Part shown: positions 1 through 8,518 of the stretch, in pieces | Layout: each line of letters opens with the position of its first letter | How positions within the stretch are numbered: the stretch's first letter is position 1 | Assembly (NCBI RefSeq): GCF_006363895.1 | Contig: NZ_CP040953.1 | Length of the DNA: 64,000 bases | Source: Methylopumilus universalis | Lineage (GTDB): Bacteria; Pseudomonadota; Gammaproteobacteria; Burkholderiales; Methylophilaceae | Strand: one strand, 5' to 3' | Position numbers and translations under genes: made by a program | The notes under the pieces: model-generated | The model's database searches: none | The model's input: only the letters and a program-made list of their open reading frames with translations | What the model was told of the DNA's origin: nothing

Positions 1-2
1 AT

Positions 3-1175
3 GATAAAAAAGAGGTAAAGGAAAGCGTTGATAAAAATAAGATTACTTTTGAAAAAGAAAATAAAAATAATCTTAAACCTTTAGAGAAAAATAAGCCTGC
101 TGATCTATCCTCAAAATCAATAACGGTTAAACCTGCAGATACTATATATAAAATTGCAAGGGAAAATAAAATATCTGGTATTACAACCGAACAAATGGTT
201 GTTGGTATTTTTAATCTTAATGAGCTTGCTTTTACGAATAAAAATATTAACGGTTTAGAAGTTGGACAGAAGATTGCCTTGCCAACAAAAGATGATTTTA
301 TGAATTTAACCCATGCAAAAGCGATGGCTGAAATTAAAATTCAATCTTCGCAATGGAATAAATATAGTACAAAAACTGCTGAGGCTGTTGCAAATAGCCC
401 GAAAGTAATTTCGACTCCGCCTGAAGTGCCTTTATCGCCTGCAACCATTATTCAAAATCAGCCAGCTTCTTCTGCGCCGCGCATTAAATTAACAGGTGAT
501 ACGTTAACTAATAATAAAAATAGTAAAGAGATTATTCAAAAAGAAATTAATCAGATTAATGATGATAAGACAGCCTTAGAAAAAAATATCAAAGATGCCG
601 AACAAAAAATTATTCTTTTGGAAAAAGAACTCGCTGATGCAAAAAAAATATTAACCATATCTAATCAAGCCTTATTCGATCTTCAAGAGAAATCAAAGCA
701 AGTTAATCAAACTAAAGATTCAACTACCAAAGCACCCATAGTTGAATCTAAACCAGAACTTACCTCGCTCATCAGTCAGGCAAGTGAAGCAGATGCGAAT
801 AAAAATGATATAGCCGTCCCTGCAGACACATCTTTTAAATCTTCTATTTCTGATAGCCCTAGTGAGGAAAAAGCAAATGCGCAATTGGCATCTGATAAGG
901 AGGCTTCAAGCGTATCATCGTCTAGCGGCCTATTTATTTTCTTAGGTGTTTTATTGGCTATCTTAATTATGCTTTTTGTTATCAAAATTAAAAGACAGAA
1001 AGAGCAAAAAGAACTTATTGATTCAATGAGTATTGATAAAGATAAACTTTATTCTGAAATAGCTGGTTCTGAAGCGCCACCAATCAAAGAACAAAGCACT
1101 ATAGAAGATATCGATTTGTCAGGCACTACAAGCAATTTATCGGATAAAGATCAGAAGCCAACTCATTTTGATTAG
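3..1175 (+). CDS. FimV/HubP-like LysM protein, 5' end outside window
   Basis: The reading frame is open from base 3, so the N-terminus lies upstream of the window. The visible part begins with a lysine-rich linker, then a LysM-like peptidoglycan-binding segment (starting near base 117, motif KPADTIYKIARENK, and ending at VGQKIALP). A long coiled coil rich in Glu, Lys and Gln follows (about bases 520-710), then one membrane segment (about bases 930-990) and a short acidic cytoplasmic tail. This is the layout of FimV/HubP polar organisers. The conserved C-terminal FimV domain is not seen and the protein ends soon after the membrane segment, so it is shorter than classical FimV. A position upstream of truA and the trp genes is usual for fimV in Betaproteobacteria. 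Confidence 0.75.
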   Translation, partial: DKKEVKESVDKNKITFEKENKNNLKPLEKNKPADLSSKSITVKPADTIYKIARENKISGITTEQMVVGIFNLNELAFTNKNINGLEVGQKIALPTKDDFMNLTHAKAMAEIKIQSSQWNKYSTKTAEAVANSPKVISTPPEVPLSPATIIQNQPASSAPRIKLTGDTLTNNKNSKEIIQKEINQINDDKTALEKNIKDAEQKIILLEKELADAKKILTISNQALFDLQEKSKQVNQTKDSTTKAPIVESKPELTSLISQASEADANKNDIAVPADTSFKSSISDSPSEEKANAQLASDKEASSVSSSSGLFIFLGVLLAILIMLFVIKIKRQKEQKELIDSMSIDKDKLYSEIAGSEAPPIKEQSTIEDIDLSGTTSNLSDKDQKPTHFD

Positions 1176-1197
1176 GCCATTGAACGATTAAACTATC

Positions 1198-1821
1198 GTG
1201 CATGCATTAGTTAAATTGGTAGGTATTTTATGTGCTTTATTGCTAATCAATAAATATAATTTTAGTTTTAATCTTTTTTTGCTTTTTTTTATTTTAGTTT
1301 TTTCTTTTTTTATAAAGTTTTCAATACCTAAACTTATTATTAGGTTGAAATTTTTTCTTATCATCACCTTTTTGCTTTATGTTTTTAATACGCCGGGTGA
1401 ATATGTGTTTCTTTGGCCCTACCTATCTCCATCATACGAAGGTCTTTTATTAGGTTCAACTCAAATTATGCGTCTTATTAATTCAGTTGCTATTATTACG
1501 ATGATGATTTCATTAATGACTTATCAAACCTTAATCGAGACTTTTTATTTAATTTTTAAGCCATTAAAACGATTTGGTATTGATGCAAAACGTTTTGCCG
1601 TTCGTCTTTATTTAACAATGGAATATGTGAAGACTTTTCAATCAAAACGTAAACTTCGCTTTACCCTTAACGATTTGTCTTCTTTGCTCCTATATTCAAG
1701 CAATAAAAATCATATGAATCTTTCACATATTCAAATTAATGAAGAAAGAGTTAATGGCTCATCTTTACTTTTAATTATCTCAATGATCTTCACTACTCTA
1801 TTTTTAATTTTTTACTTATAA
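1198..1821 (+). CDS. EcfT/CbiQ-like integral membrane protein
   Basis: A very hydrophobic 207-residue protein with about five membrane segments. The charged stretch PLKRFGIDAKRFAVRL followed by an aromatic/Tyr-rich helix resembles the coupling-helix region of EcfT/CbiQ proteins, which link the ATPases and the substrate-binding subunit of energy-coupling-factor vitamin and metal transporters. The start is GTG, because no ATG is available in frame near the preceding stop. It lies 22 bases after the FimV-like gene and 6 bases before truA, so it is probably co-transcribed. No EcfA ATPase or S component is visible nearby, so substrate and even transport function are uncertain. Confidence 0.6.
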   Translation: MHALVKLVGILCALLLINKYNFSFNLFLLFFILVFSFFIKFSIPKLIIRLKFFLIITFLLYVFNTPGEYVFLWPYLSPSYEGLLLGSTQIMRLINSVAIITMMISLMTYQTLIETFYLIFKPLKRFGIDAKRFAVRLYLTMEYVKTFQSKRKLRFTLNDLSSLLLYSSNKNHMNLSHIQINEERVNGSSLLLIISMIFTTLFLIFYL

Positions 1822-1827
1822 ACTGCT

Positions 1828-2622
1828 ATGAAAATCGCATTGTGTATTGAATATGATGGATCTAATTTCTCTGGATGGCAGAAGCAAAACGATGTGGATT
1901 CGATTCAAGGTGAAATTGAAAAAGCGCTTGAAAGTATTGCGCTAGAAAAATTGGATACTTACGCTTCGGGTCGAACCGATACTGGTGTTCATGCGCTCGT
2001 TCAAATAGTTCATTTCGAAACTAAAATTCAAAGACCTATCACTGCTTGGGTAAGAGGTGTTAATGCCTTTTTACCATCATCTATTCGAGTGTTATGGGCG
2101 CAAGAAGTTGATGATACTTTCCATGCGCGGTATTCAGCCTCACAACGTCATTATGAGTATTTAGTTTATAACGCTTCTTTTCCTTCTGCTTTGTGGGCTA
2201 ATAAGGCAGGATGGATTCATGATGAGCTTGATTTTAAAAAGATGAAAGAAGCCATTCAGTATTTTGAGGGTGAGCATGATTTTAGTGCGTTTCGATCTTC
2301 AGAGTGCCAAGCCAAAAGCCCCATAAGAACAATGTCCCGAATATCTCTTATAAACTACCATCCTTTTTATCTATTTAAGTTTTCGGCGAATGGTTTCCTT
2401 CACCACCAAATTAGAAACATGATGGGAGCTATTTTGTATATTGGTAAAGGAAATTACCCAAGCGATTATATTGAAGAATTGTTGTTATCTAAAGACAGGA
2501 CAAAGTCGCCCCCTACATTTTCACCTGACGGTCTTTATTTGTCTGGTGTGGATTATGACGTGAGATACGCATTTCCTTTTATGCGCAGAACTGTCAATAT
2601 TTTTGACAATAATCATTTATGA
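1828..2622 (+). CDS. truA: tRNA pseudouridine(38-40) synthase TruA
   Basis: Converts uridines 38, 39 and 40 of the tRNA anticodon arm to pseudouridine. The 264-residue length is typical. The catalytic motif GRTDTGVHA is present with the nucleophilic Asp at residue 51, together with the RNA-binding and dimer motifs FEGEHDFSAFRS and HHQIRNMMG. The ATG lies 6 bases after the previous gene, in the fimV-truA-trp string. An apparent TTGACA within its last codons may belong to a promoter region for trpF. Confidence 0.95.
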   Translation: MKIALCIEYDGSNFSGWQKQNDVDSIQGEIEKALESIALEKLDTYASGRTDTGVHALVQIVHFETKIQRPITAWVRGVNAFLPSSIRVLWAQEVDDTFHARYSASQRHYEYLVYNASFPSALWANKAGWIHDELDFKKMKEAIQYFEGEHDFSAFRSSECQAKSPIRTMSRISLINYHPFYLFKFSANGFLHHQIRNMMGAILYIGKGNYPSDYIEELLLSKDRTKSPPTFSPDGLYLSGVDYDVRYAFPFMRRTVNIFDNNHL

Positions 2623-2638
2623 CAAGATCGTTAATCCT

Positions 2639-2644
2639 TATAAT
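2639..2644 (+). promoter_or_regulatory. candidate -10 box for trpFBA
   Basis: A perfect TATAAT lies in the 52-base gap after truA. A possible -35 element ATGACA at 2619-2624 is only 14 bases upstream, which is short, so the -35 part is doubtful. Transcription would start near 2651 and leave a leader of about 24 bases before trpF. Confidence 0.35.
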
Positions 2645-2674
2645 GAATATCTTTCATCTTGAATTGATTTTACA

Positions 2675-3298
2675 TTGAGAACACGCACTAAAATTTGCGG
2701 CATTACTCGCTTGGAGGATGCAAAAGCTTCCATCCTTGCAGGTTGTGATGCGCTTGGCTTCGTTTTTTATAAAGAAAGCCCACGTTACATTGCTTTGGAT
2801 GCTTTTAAAGTTATTGCTAGAGAGTTACCTCCATTTGTGACTAAAGTTGGCCTTTTTGTGAATGCTGAACCTGCTGAAATAGAAGAGGCGATTCGATCTG
2901 GATTAGTGAATGTTTTACAGTTTCATGGCGATGAAACACCTGATTTTTGCAGACAATTTAAATTTCCTTATATCAAAGCAGTTGCAGTCTCCTCTTCGGT
3001 AGATTTGTTACAATATGCCAAGGATTTTTATGATGCAGAAGCTTTATTACTTGATGCGTCTCATGAGCACCTTAAGGGCGGCACAGGCCAAACATTTGAT
3101 TGGAATTTAATTCCCCATTCGCTCTCTAAACCAATTGTATTGGCGGGCGGACTTAATCTGGACAATGTGAAAGAAGCTATAAACCAAGTGAAACCTTATG
3201 CAGTTGATATCAGTGGTGGCGTTGAAGATTCAAAAGGTATTAAAAATTCTCTTAAAATTCAAGCATTTATAAAGGAAACTCAAGATGCAACCGTATGA
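2675..3298 (+). CDS. trpF: phosphoribosylanthranilate isomerase
   Basis: Catalyses the Amadori rearrangement of phosphoribosylanthranilate to CdRP in tryptophan synthesis. The 207-residue TIM-barrel shows the catalytic Cys8 in KICGIT and the general acid Asp127 in LLLDA, plus the phosphate-binding ends LAGGL and DISGGVE. The start is TTG: an in-frame stop at 2660-2662 leaves only ATT as another option, and there is no clear Shine-Dalgarno site. The 3' end overlaps trpB by 14 bases, which suggests translational coupling. Confidence 0.93.
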   Translation: MRTRTKICGITRLEDAKASILAGCDALGFVFYKESPRYIALDAFKVIARELPPFVTKVGLFVNAEPAEIEEAIRSGLVNVLQFHGDETPDFCRQFKFPYIKAVAVSSSVDLLQYAKDFYDAEALLLDASHEHLKGGTGQTFDWNLIPHSLSKPIVLAGGLNLDNVKEAINQVKPYAVDISGGVEDSKGIKNSLKIQAFIKETQDATV

Positions 3299-4487
3299 TA
3301 TGCCAGATGAAAAAGGCCATTTTGGTCAATTTGGCGGCGTATTTGTCGCAGAAACTTTAATTGAAGCGCTTGATGAATTAAGAACGATGTATGAAAAATA
3401 TCGTCACGATCCTGATTTTCTTGCTGAACTTCAATACGACTTAAAGCATTTTGTAGGTCGTCCAAGCCCAATCTACCATGCTAAAAGGTGGTCTGATCGA
3501 GTGGGTGGTGCGCAAATTTACTTGAAGCGGGAAGACTTAAATCATACAGGCGCTCACAAAGTTAACAATACTGTAGGTCAAGCTTTACTCGCGAAACGAA
3601 TGGGCAAGCCACGCATCATAGCCGAGACGGGGGCAGGGCAGCATGGGGTAGCAACAGCGACTATCTCAGCACGTTTAGGCCTTGAGTGTGTAGTTTATAT
3701 GGGAGCTGAAGATGTAAAAAGACAGGCGCCTAATGTATACCGCATGAAACTTCTTGGCGCTACGGTTGTTCCTGTAGAAAGCGGGTCTAAAACTCTAAAA
3801 GATGCGCTTAATGAAGCGATGAGAGATTGGGTGACTAACATCTCTACTACCTTTTATATCATTGGTACTGTGGCAGGACCTCACCCTTACCCTATGATGG
3901 TTCGTGATTTTAATTCTGTCGTAGGTGTTGAATGTAAATCGCAAATGAATGAAATGATTGGTCGGCAACCAGATGCAGTGATCGCTTGCGTGGGCGGCGG
4001 TTCAAATGCGATGGGTATTTTTTATCCCTATATAGATTTGCGCGAAGTTCGATTAATTGGCGTTGAAGCTGCAGGGCATGGTATCGAAACAGGCAAACAC
4101 GCAGCACCTTTAACTGCCAATAGCCCTATAGGTGTATTGCATGGCAATCGAACATACTTAATGCAGAATGAAGAAGGTCAAATTATTGAAACACATTCAA
4201 TTTCAGCAGGTCTTGATTATCCAGGTGTTGGCCCTGAACATGCTTGGTTAAAAGATATAAAGCGCGCTGAATATGTTGCTGTTACAGATACAGAGGCTTT
4301 AGATGCGTTCCATAGTTTATGTCTTACCGAAGGTATTATTCCAGCGCTTGAAACTAGCCATGCTCTCGCATATGCAGAGAAGCTTGCGAAAACGATGAAG
4401 CCTGACCAAGTCATTCTTGTTAATTTATCCGGCCGAGGTGACAAGGATATTAATACTGTGGCTAAAATTTCAAATATCAATCTATAA
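3285..4487 (+). CDS. trpB: tryptophan synthase beta chain
   Basis: Condenses indole with serine to form tryptophan, acting with TrpA in an alpha2beta2 complex. The 400-residue length is standard. The PLP-binding lysine is Lys92 in HTGAHKVNN, and the phosphate-binding glycine loop VGGGSNAMG is present. An AAGGA site about 10 bases upstream supports the ATG, which lies inside the end of trpF. Confidence 0.97.
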   Translation: MQPYDMPDEKGHFGQFGGVFVAETLIEALDELRTMYEKYRHDPDFLAELQYDLKHFVGRPSPIYHAKRWSDRVGGAQIYLKREDLNHTGAHKVNNTVGQALLAKRMGKPRIIAETGAGQHGVATATISARLGLECVVYMGAEDVKRQAPNVYRMKLLGATVVPVESGSKTLKDALNEAMRDWVTNISTTFYIIGTVAGPHPYPMMVRDFNSVVGVECKSQMNEMIGRQPDAVIACVGGGSNAMGIFYPYIDLREVRLIGVEAAGHGIETGKHAAPLTANSPIGVLHGNRTYLMQNEEGQIIETHSISAGLDYPGVGPEHAWLKDIKRAEYVAVTDTEALDAFHSLCLTEGIIPALETSHALAYAEKLAKTMKPDQVILVNLSGRGDKDINTVAKISNINL

Positions 4488-4494
4488 AGTTTTT

Positions 4495-5289
4495 ATGTCG
4501 AGAATTACAAATACATTTAAAACGCTTAAAGAAAAAAATAAAAAAGCTTTAATTCCTTATATTACAGCGGGCGATCCTCATCCTGATATCACCGTATCAA
4601 TGATGCATGCTTTGGTAGATTCGGGTGCTGACATGATTGAATTAGGTATCCCTTTTTCAGACCCAATGGCAGATGGTCCCACTATTCAAAGAGCAAGCGA
4701 AAGAGCTTTAGCCCATCATGTAGGTTTATCTCATGTATTTAAAATGGTTAAAACTTTTAGAGAAAACGACGATAAAACACCCATCATCTTAATGGGTTAT
4801 GCAAATCCTATTGAAGCGATTGGTGCTGGGACTTTTGTGGAAAGAGCAAAATCTTCTGATGTGGATGGAATTATTACTGTAGATTACCCTCCTGAAGAGT
4901 GCATGGAATTTACAAAACTTCTAAAAGAAAAAAACATTGATAGTATTTTTTTATTGTCGCCAACCTCAGAATTAGACAGAGTAAAATTAATTATCGAGCA
5001 AGCTTCTGGATTTTTATATTACGTCTCCTTAAAGGGCGTTACAGGCGCTGCTAATATTGATATTGAGCAGGTGAAGTCTAAAGTTGGTATGATTCGGGAA
5101 TTAACGGATCTTCCTATTGGCGTGGGTTTTGGAGTAAAAGATGCAGCAACAGCGAAAGAAGTTGCTAAGATTTCCGATGCAGTTGTCGTTGGCAGTCGCA
5201 TGGTTCAGGAAATTGAGAGTTCAAATAAAGAAAATTTAATTCAAAACATTTCGAAGTTAATGAAAGAATTAAGAGAAGCAGTTAATTAA
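4495..5289 (+). CDS. trpA: tryptophan synthase alpha chain
   Basis: Cleaves indole-3-glycerol phosphate to indole and glyceraldehyde 3-phosphate. The open frame extends upstream into trpB, but the ATG at 4495, seven bases after the trpB stop, gives the normal N-terminus MSRITNTF and 264 residues. The catalytic pair falls at the classical numbers: Glu49 in MIELG and Asp60 in DPMADG. The GVTGA and GFGV phosphate loops are also present. It is the third gene of the trpFBA group. Confidence 0.96.
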   Translation: MSRITNTFKTLKEKNKKALIPYITAGDPHPDITVSMMHALVDSGADMIELGIPFSDPMADGPTIQRASERALAHHVGLSHVFKMVKTFRENDDKTPIILMGYANPIEAIGAGTFVERAKSSDVDGIITVDYPPEECMEFTKLLKEKNIDSIFLLSPTSELDRVKLIIEQASGFLYYVSLKGVTGAANIDIEQVKSKVGMIRELTDLPIGVGFGVKDAATAKEVAKISDAVVVGSRMVQEIESSNKENLIQNISKLMKELREAVN

Positions 5290-5305
5290 TGAGTCGAGTA
5301 CAACT

Positions 5306-6163
5306 ATGAGCTGGTTAAAAAATGTTATACCTCCAAAAATAAAACGTATTGTTGGAAGTGTATCTAAAAAAAATATTCCCGAAGGTTTATGGTGTAAATG
5401 CCCTTCATGTCAGGCTGTGCTCTATCGAACAGACCTTGAGCAAAATATGGAGGTTTGTCCAAAATGTTCTTTTCATAATCGAATTTCAGCTCGCTCACGT
5501 ATAGATACCTTGTTAGATAAAGACAAAAGAAAAGAAATTGGTGCGCTCATCCAGCCTTTAGATTCTTTAAAGTTTAACGATACGCAAAGTTATGCTGATC
5601 GTATTAAGTCATCACAAAAAGATCTGAACGAAAAAGATGCAATGGTTGTGATGCAGGGTTTAATGGAAGGCAAACCTGTTGTGATAGCCGCTTTTGAATT
5701 TAAGTTCATGGGCGGGTCGATGGGCTCAGTAGTGGGTGAAAAATTTGTACGTGGTATTCAAGCTGCTATTAAAGCGAAAGCCACATTCATATGTGTCTCG
5801 GCAAGCGGTGGCGCCAGAATGCAAGAAGGATTACTTTCACTCATGCAGATGGCAAAAACGAGTGCTGCTTTAACTAAACTAAGTGAAGCTAAATTACCTT
5901 ATTTTTCAGTTCTCACCGACCCAACTATGGGTGGTGTATCTGCTAGTTTTGCAATGCTAGGCGATGTAATTATTGCCGAACCTAAAGCATTAATAGGTTT
6001 TGCAGGTCCTCGTGTGATCGAACAAACCGTGAGAGAAAAATTACCTGAAGGATTCCAGCGCTCTGAATTTCTTCTCACACATGGTGCCATTGATATGATT
6101 GTAGATCGCCGTGACATGAAGAAAAAGCTTACTAATTTAATATCTAAATTATCTAAAAATTAA
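5306..6163 (+). CDS. accD: acetyl-CoA carboxylase carboxyltransferase subunit beta
   Basis: Forms malonyl-CoA with AccA, the first step of fatty acid synthesis. The N-terminal zinc ribbon uses CPSC (Cys32, Cys35) and CPKC (Cys51, Cys54). The crotonase-fold body includes the GGSMGSVVGEK and SASGGARMQEG oxyanion and CoA-binding segments. The length of 285 residues is normal. It is placed between trpA and folC, as in many Beta- and Gammaproteobacteria. Confidence 0.96.
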   Translation: MSWLKNVIPPKIKRIVGSVSKKNIPEGLWCKCPSCQAVLYRTDLEQNMEVCPKCSFHNRISARSRIDTLLDKDKRKEIGALIQPLDSLKFNDTQSYADRIKSSQKDLNEKDAMVVMQGLMEGKPVVIAAFEFKFMGGSMGSVVGEKFVRGIQAAIKAKATFICVSASGGARMQEGLLSLMQMAKTSAALTKLSEAKLPYFSVLTDPTMGGVSASFAMLGDVIIAEPKALIGFAGPRVIEQTVREKLPEGFQRSEFLLTHGAIDMIVDRRDMKKKLTNLISKLSKN

Positions 6164-6197
6164 TTTAACCCCCTCCAAGTTCTCGCACAATCGCCCT

Positions 6198-7448
6198 ATG
6201 AATCTTACCGACTGGCTAGGGTATATCGAATCAACACATCCTTCCACGATTGATCTCACGCTAGAACGTATCAGGATTGTTCTTGAACGTTTAAATTTAA
6301 ATGTTTACTTCCCTATCATTTCTGTTGGCGGCACTAATGGTAAAGGCTCAACTTGCAGCATACTAGAATCAATTTATAAAGAAGCTGGTTATAAAGTTGC
6401 TTGTTACACCTCGCCACATTTTTTACATTTTAATGAGCGTATTAAAATTCAAGGCGTTGCTGTTTCAGATGAGCTTATTTGTGAGGCTTTTTCAAAAATT
6501 GAATCGGCAAGAGAAGAGGTAACACTTACCTACTTTGAATACGGAACAATTGCCGCCATGATTATTTTTTCAGAAGCCGACGTTGATGTTGCTGTTCTCG
6601 AGGTAGGCTTAGGAGGAAGGTTAGACGCTGTAAATGTTTTTGATGCCGACTGTGCCGTTGTCACAACTGTTGATCTTGATCATATGGATTATTTAGGGCA
6701 CACAAGGGAAGCTATTGGATTTGAGAAAGCTGGCATTTACCGTACTGAAAAAACTGCAATTTTTGGCGACCTCGACCCTCCACAATCTCTAATAAAACAT
6801 TGTGAATCAATTAATGCTAATTTAAAAATTATAGGCAAGGATTTTGGTTATAAAACCCATCATGATTCTTTTGATTTTTTAATTGAATCGTCATTCGTAA
6901 TGAATGTACCTATGCCTAAGTTACAAGGTGATTTTCAGTTAGCTAATGCAACAAATGCGCTTATGGCAATTACAGCCATGGAAGATAAATTACCTTTAAC
7001 TGAACTTTCAATTCAAAAAGGTATTTCATTGGCATTATTACCAGGGAGATTTCAGGAGGTTAAAAAAATGCCTTCTTTGATTTTTGATGTGGCTCATAAC
7101 CCACAGGCTGCAAGATCTTTAAGCCACAATCTAAAGGCACATGCCATTTCCGGTAAAACCATTGCAGTGTTTTCTATACTTAAGGACAAAGATATTTTAG
7201 GTGTAATTACAGCATTAAATTTCGATATTAACGATTGGTTTATTGCAGAAATTCAAAACGAGAGGGCGGCAAGTATTGAAACTATTTCTAATGCTATCCA
7301 AAAAATTAATCCATCTGCTCATATCAAGTCTTTTAAAAATATACAAGAAGCATATCAATTTGCGTCCAATGAGGTCACGAGAAATGATAGAATAATTGTA
7401 TTCGGATCTTTCTTTACCGTTGCCGATATTATGAAACTCATTTCCTAG
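6198..7448 (+). CDS. folC: bifunctional folylpolyglutamate/dihydrofolate synthase
   Basis: An ATP-dependent Mur-ligase-like enzyme that makes dihydrofolate and adds glutamate tails to folates. The P-loop GGTNGKGST spans residues 44-52. The motif DVAHNPQAA in the C-terminal domain is the conserved Mur-type DxAHNP. The 416-residue length is typical. The downstream SPOR gene begins 3 bases after the stop. Confidence 0.94.
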   Translation: MNLTDWLGYIESTHPSTIDLTLERIRIVLERLNLNVYFPIISVGGTNGKGSTCSILESIYKEAGYKVACYTSPHFLHFNERIKIQGVAVSDELICEAFSKIESAREEVTLTYFEYGTIAAMIIFSEADVDVAVLEVGLGGRLDAVNVFDADCAVVTTVDLDHMDYLGHTREAIGFEKAGIYRTEKTAIFGDLDPPQSLIKHCESINANLKIIGKDFGYKTHHDSFDFLIESSFVMNVPMPKLQGDFQLANATNALMAITAMEDKLPLTELSIQKGISLALLPGRFQEVKKMPSLIFDVAHNPQAARSLSHNLKAHAISGKTIAVFSILKDKDILGVITALNFDINDWFIAEIQNERAASIETISNAIQKINPSAHIKSFKNIQEAYQFASNEVTRNDRIIVFGSFFTVADIMKLIS

Positions 7449-7451
7449 GTT

Positions 7452-8006
7452 ATGAACGAAGACAATTCAATACACCCTCAAGAAGATAAACTGATTAGTC
7501 AGGCCAAAAAGAGGCTTCTTGGCGCAAGTGTCATTTTATTTATTCTTCTTATATCAGCGCCGTTTGTTTTAAAAAATCGTAATGATGAGGGCCCTACTGA
7601 ACCCATTAAAATTTCAATGGAAAGTACACCTGAAAATGTTGATGTTAATCTTGAAAGCATTAAATCGCCAGAGACTAAACAGGAAATTACAGAGTCATCG
7701 ATCTCTCCGATTAAAAAAGAAGCACTGCCACCTAGTGATGTAAAAACAAAATCTGAAGTAGTAACGACTTCTAACTCTGGTATTTATATTCAATTGGGTA
7801 TTTTTTCAGATAATGAAAAAATTAAATCTCTTCAGCAAAAATTAAATCAATTAAATATCCAAACTAAAAGTGAAACAATTAAAGTTAATGGCGCTGATAA
7901 GATAAGATTGATTACGGACGAATTTAAAACAGAAGCTTTGGCCAAAGAAGTATTAATCAAAATTAAAAATGCAGGGATCACCGGCATTATCAAGAAGACT
8001 AGTTAA
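7452..8006 (+). CDS. SPOR-domain protein (DedD-like)
   Basis: A small bitopic membrane protein: a cytoplasmic N-terminus of about 20 residues, one hydrophobic segment (about residues 24-41), a low-complexity Glu/Ser/Lys linker, and a C-terminal SPOR fold starting at IYIQLGIFSDNEK. SPOR domains bind denuded septal peptidoglycan. The place between folC and cvpA is that of dedD, although the linker diverges too far for a firm symbol. Its stop overlaps the cvpA start by one base. Confidence 0.75.
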   Translation: MNEDNSIHPQEDKLISQAKKRLLGASVILFILLISAPFVLKNRNDEGPTEPIKISMESTPENVDVNLESIKSPETKQEITESSISPIKKEALPPSDVKTKSEVVTTSNSGIYIQLGIFSDNEKIKSLQQKLNQLNIQTKSETIKVNGADKIRLITDEFKTEALAKEVLIKIKNAGITGIIKKTS

Positions 8007-8503
8007 TGACTTTTGTTGATTATGGTTTTTTTATGACCATCATCATCTCTTCTCTTCTCGGTTTTTATCGTGGCTTTGTGCGCGAACTTCTTTCCATCAT
8101 TGCTTGGTTTTTTGCTTTCTACTTAGCGCAATCTTTTTCTCCTGCTCTTGCTTCCAAATTGTATTGGATTGATACAGAGTCGGTCCGTGACTTAGTTGCT
8201 TATTTTCTGATTTTTATAGCTGTTCTTATTTTATCCATGGGTGTGATTGCTATCTTGAATAAATTTATTAAATACACCGGACTCACCTTTCCTAATATTT
8301 TATTAGGTGGATTATTTGGCATCGTTCGAGCTCTACTTATTGCGCTTGTCTGTCATTTTGTTATTCAGTCAACCTCATTTGAAAAGAGTGCTGCATGGCA
8401 GGACGCCCTGATTAAACCTTATTTCGAATCTTTTACAGCTATGGCAGGTGTTTATTTGCCACTTGATATCCTTAAGCATGTAAAATATTCCCAACGAACA
8501 TAA
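8006..8503 (+). CDS. cvpA: CvpA family membrane protein
   Basis: A 165-residue protein with about four membrane helices, the conserved N-terminal pattern GFYRGFVRELLSIIAWFFA, and a glycine-rich third helix (GGLFGIVRALL). CvpA proteins were named for colicin V production. The upstream position directly before purF is conserved in Proteobacteria. The exact biochemical role is unknown. Confidence 0.88.
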   Translation: MTFVDYGFFMTIIISSLLGFYRGFVRELLSIIAWFFAFYLAQSFSPALASKLYWIDTESVRDLVAYFLIFIAVLILSMGVIAILNKFIKYTGLTFPNILLGGLFGIVRALLIALVCHFVIQSTSFEKSAAWQDALIKPYFESFTAMAGVYLPLDILKHVKYSQRT

Positions 8504-8518
8504 TTTTAAGGCGCTGAA

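Noticed and set aside
4417..4494. Extended N-terminus of trpA overlapping trpB
   Set aside because: The extension is trpB sequence in another frame. The catalytic residues fall at the classical numbers only with the start at 4495.
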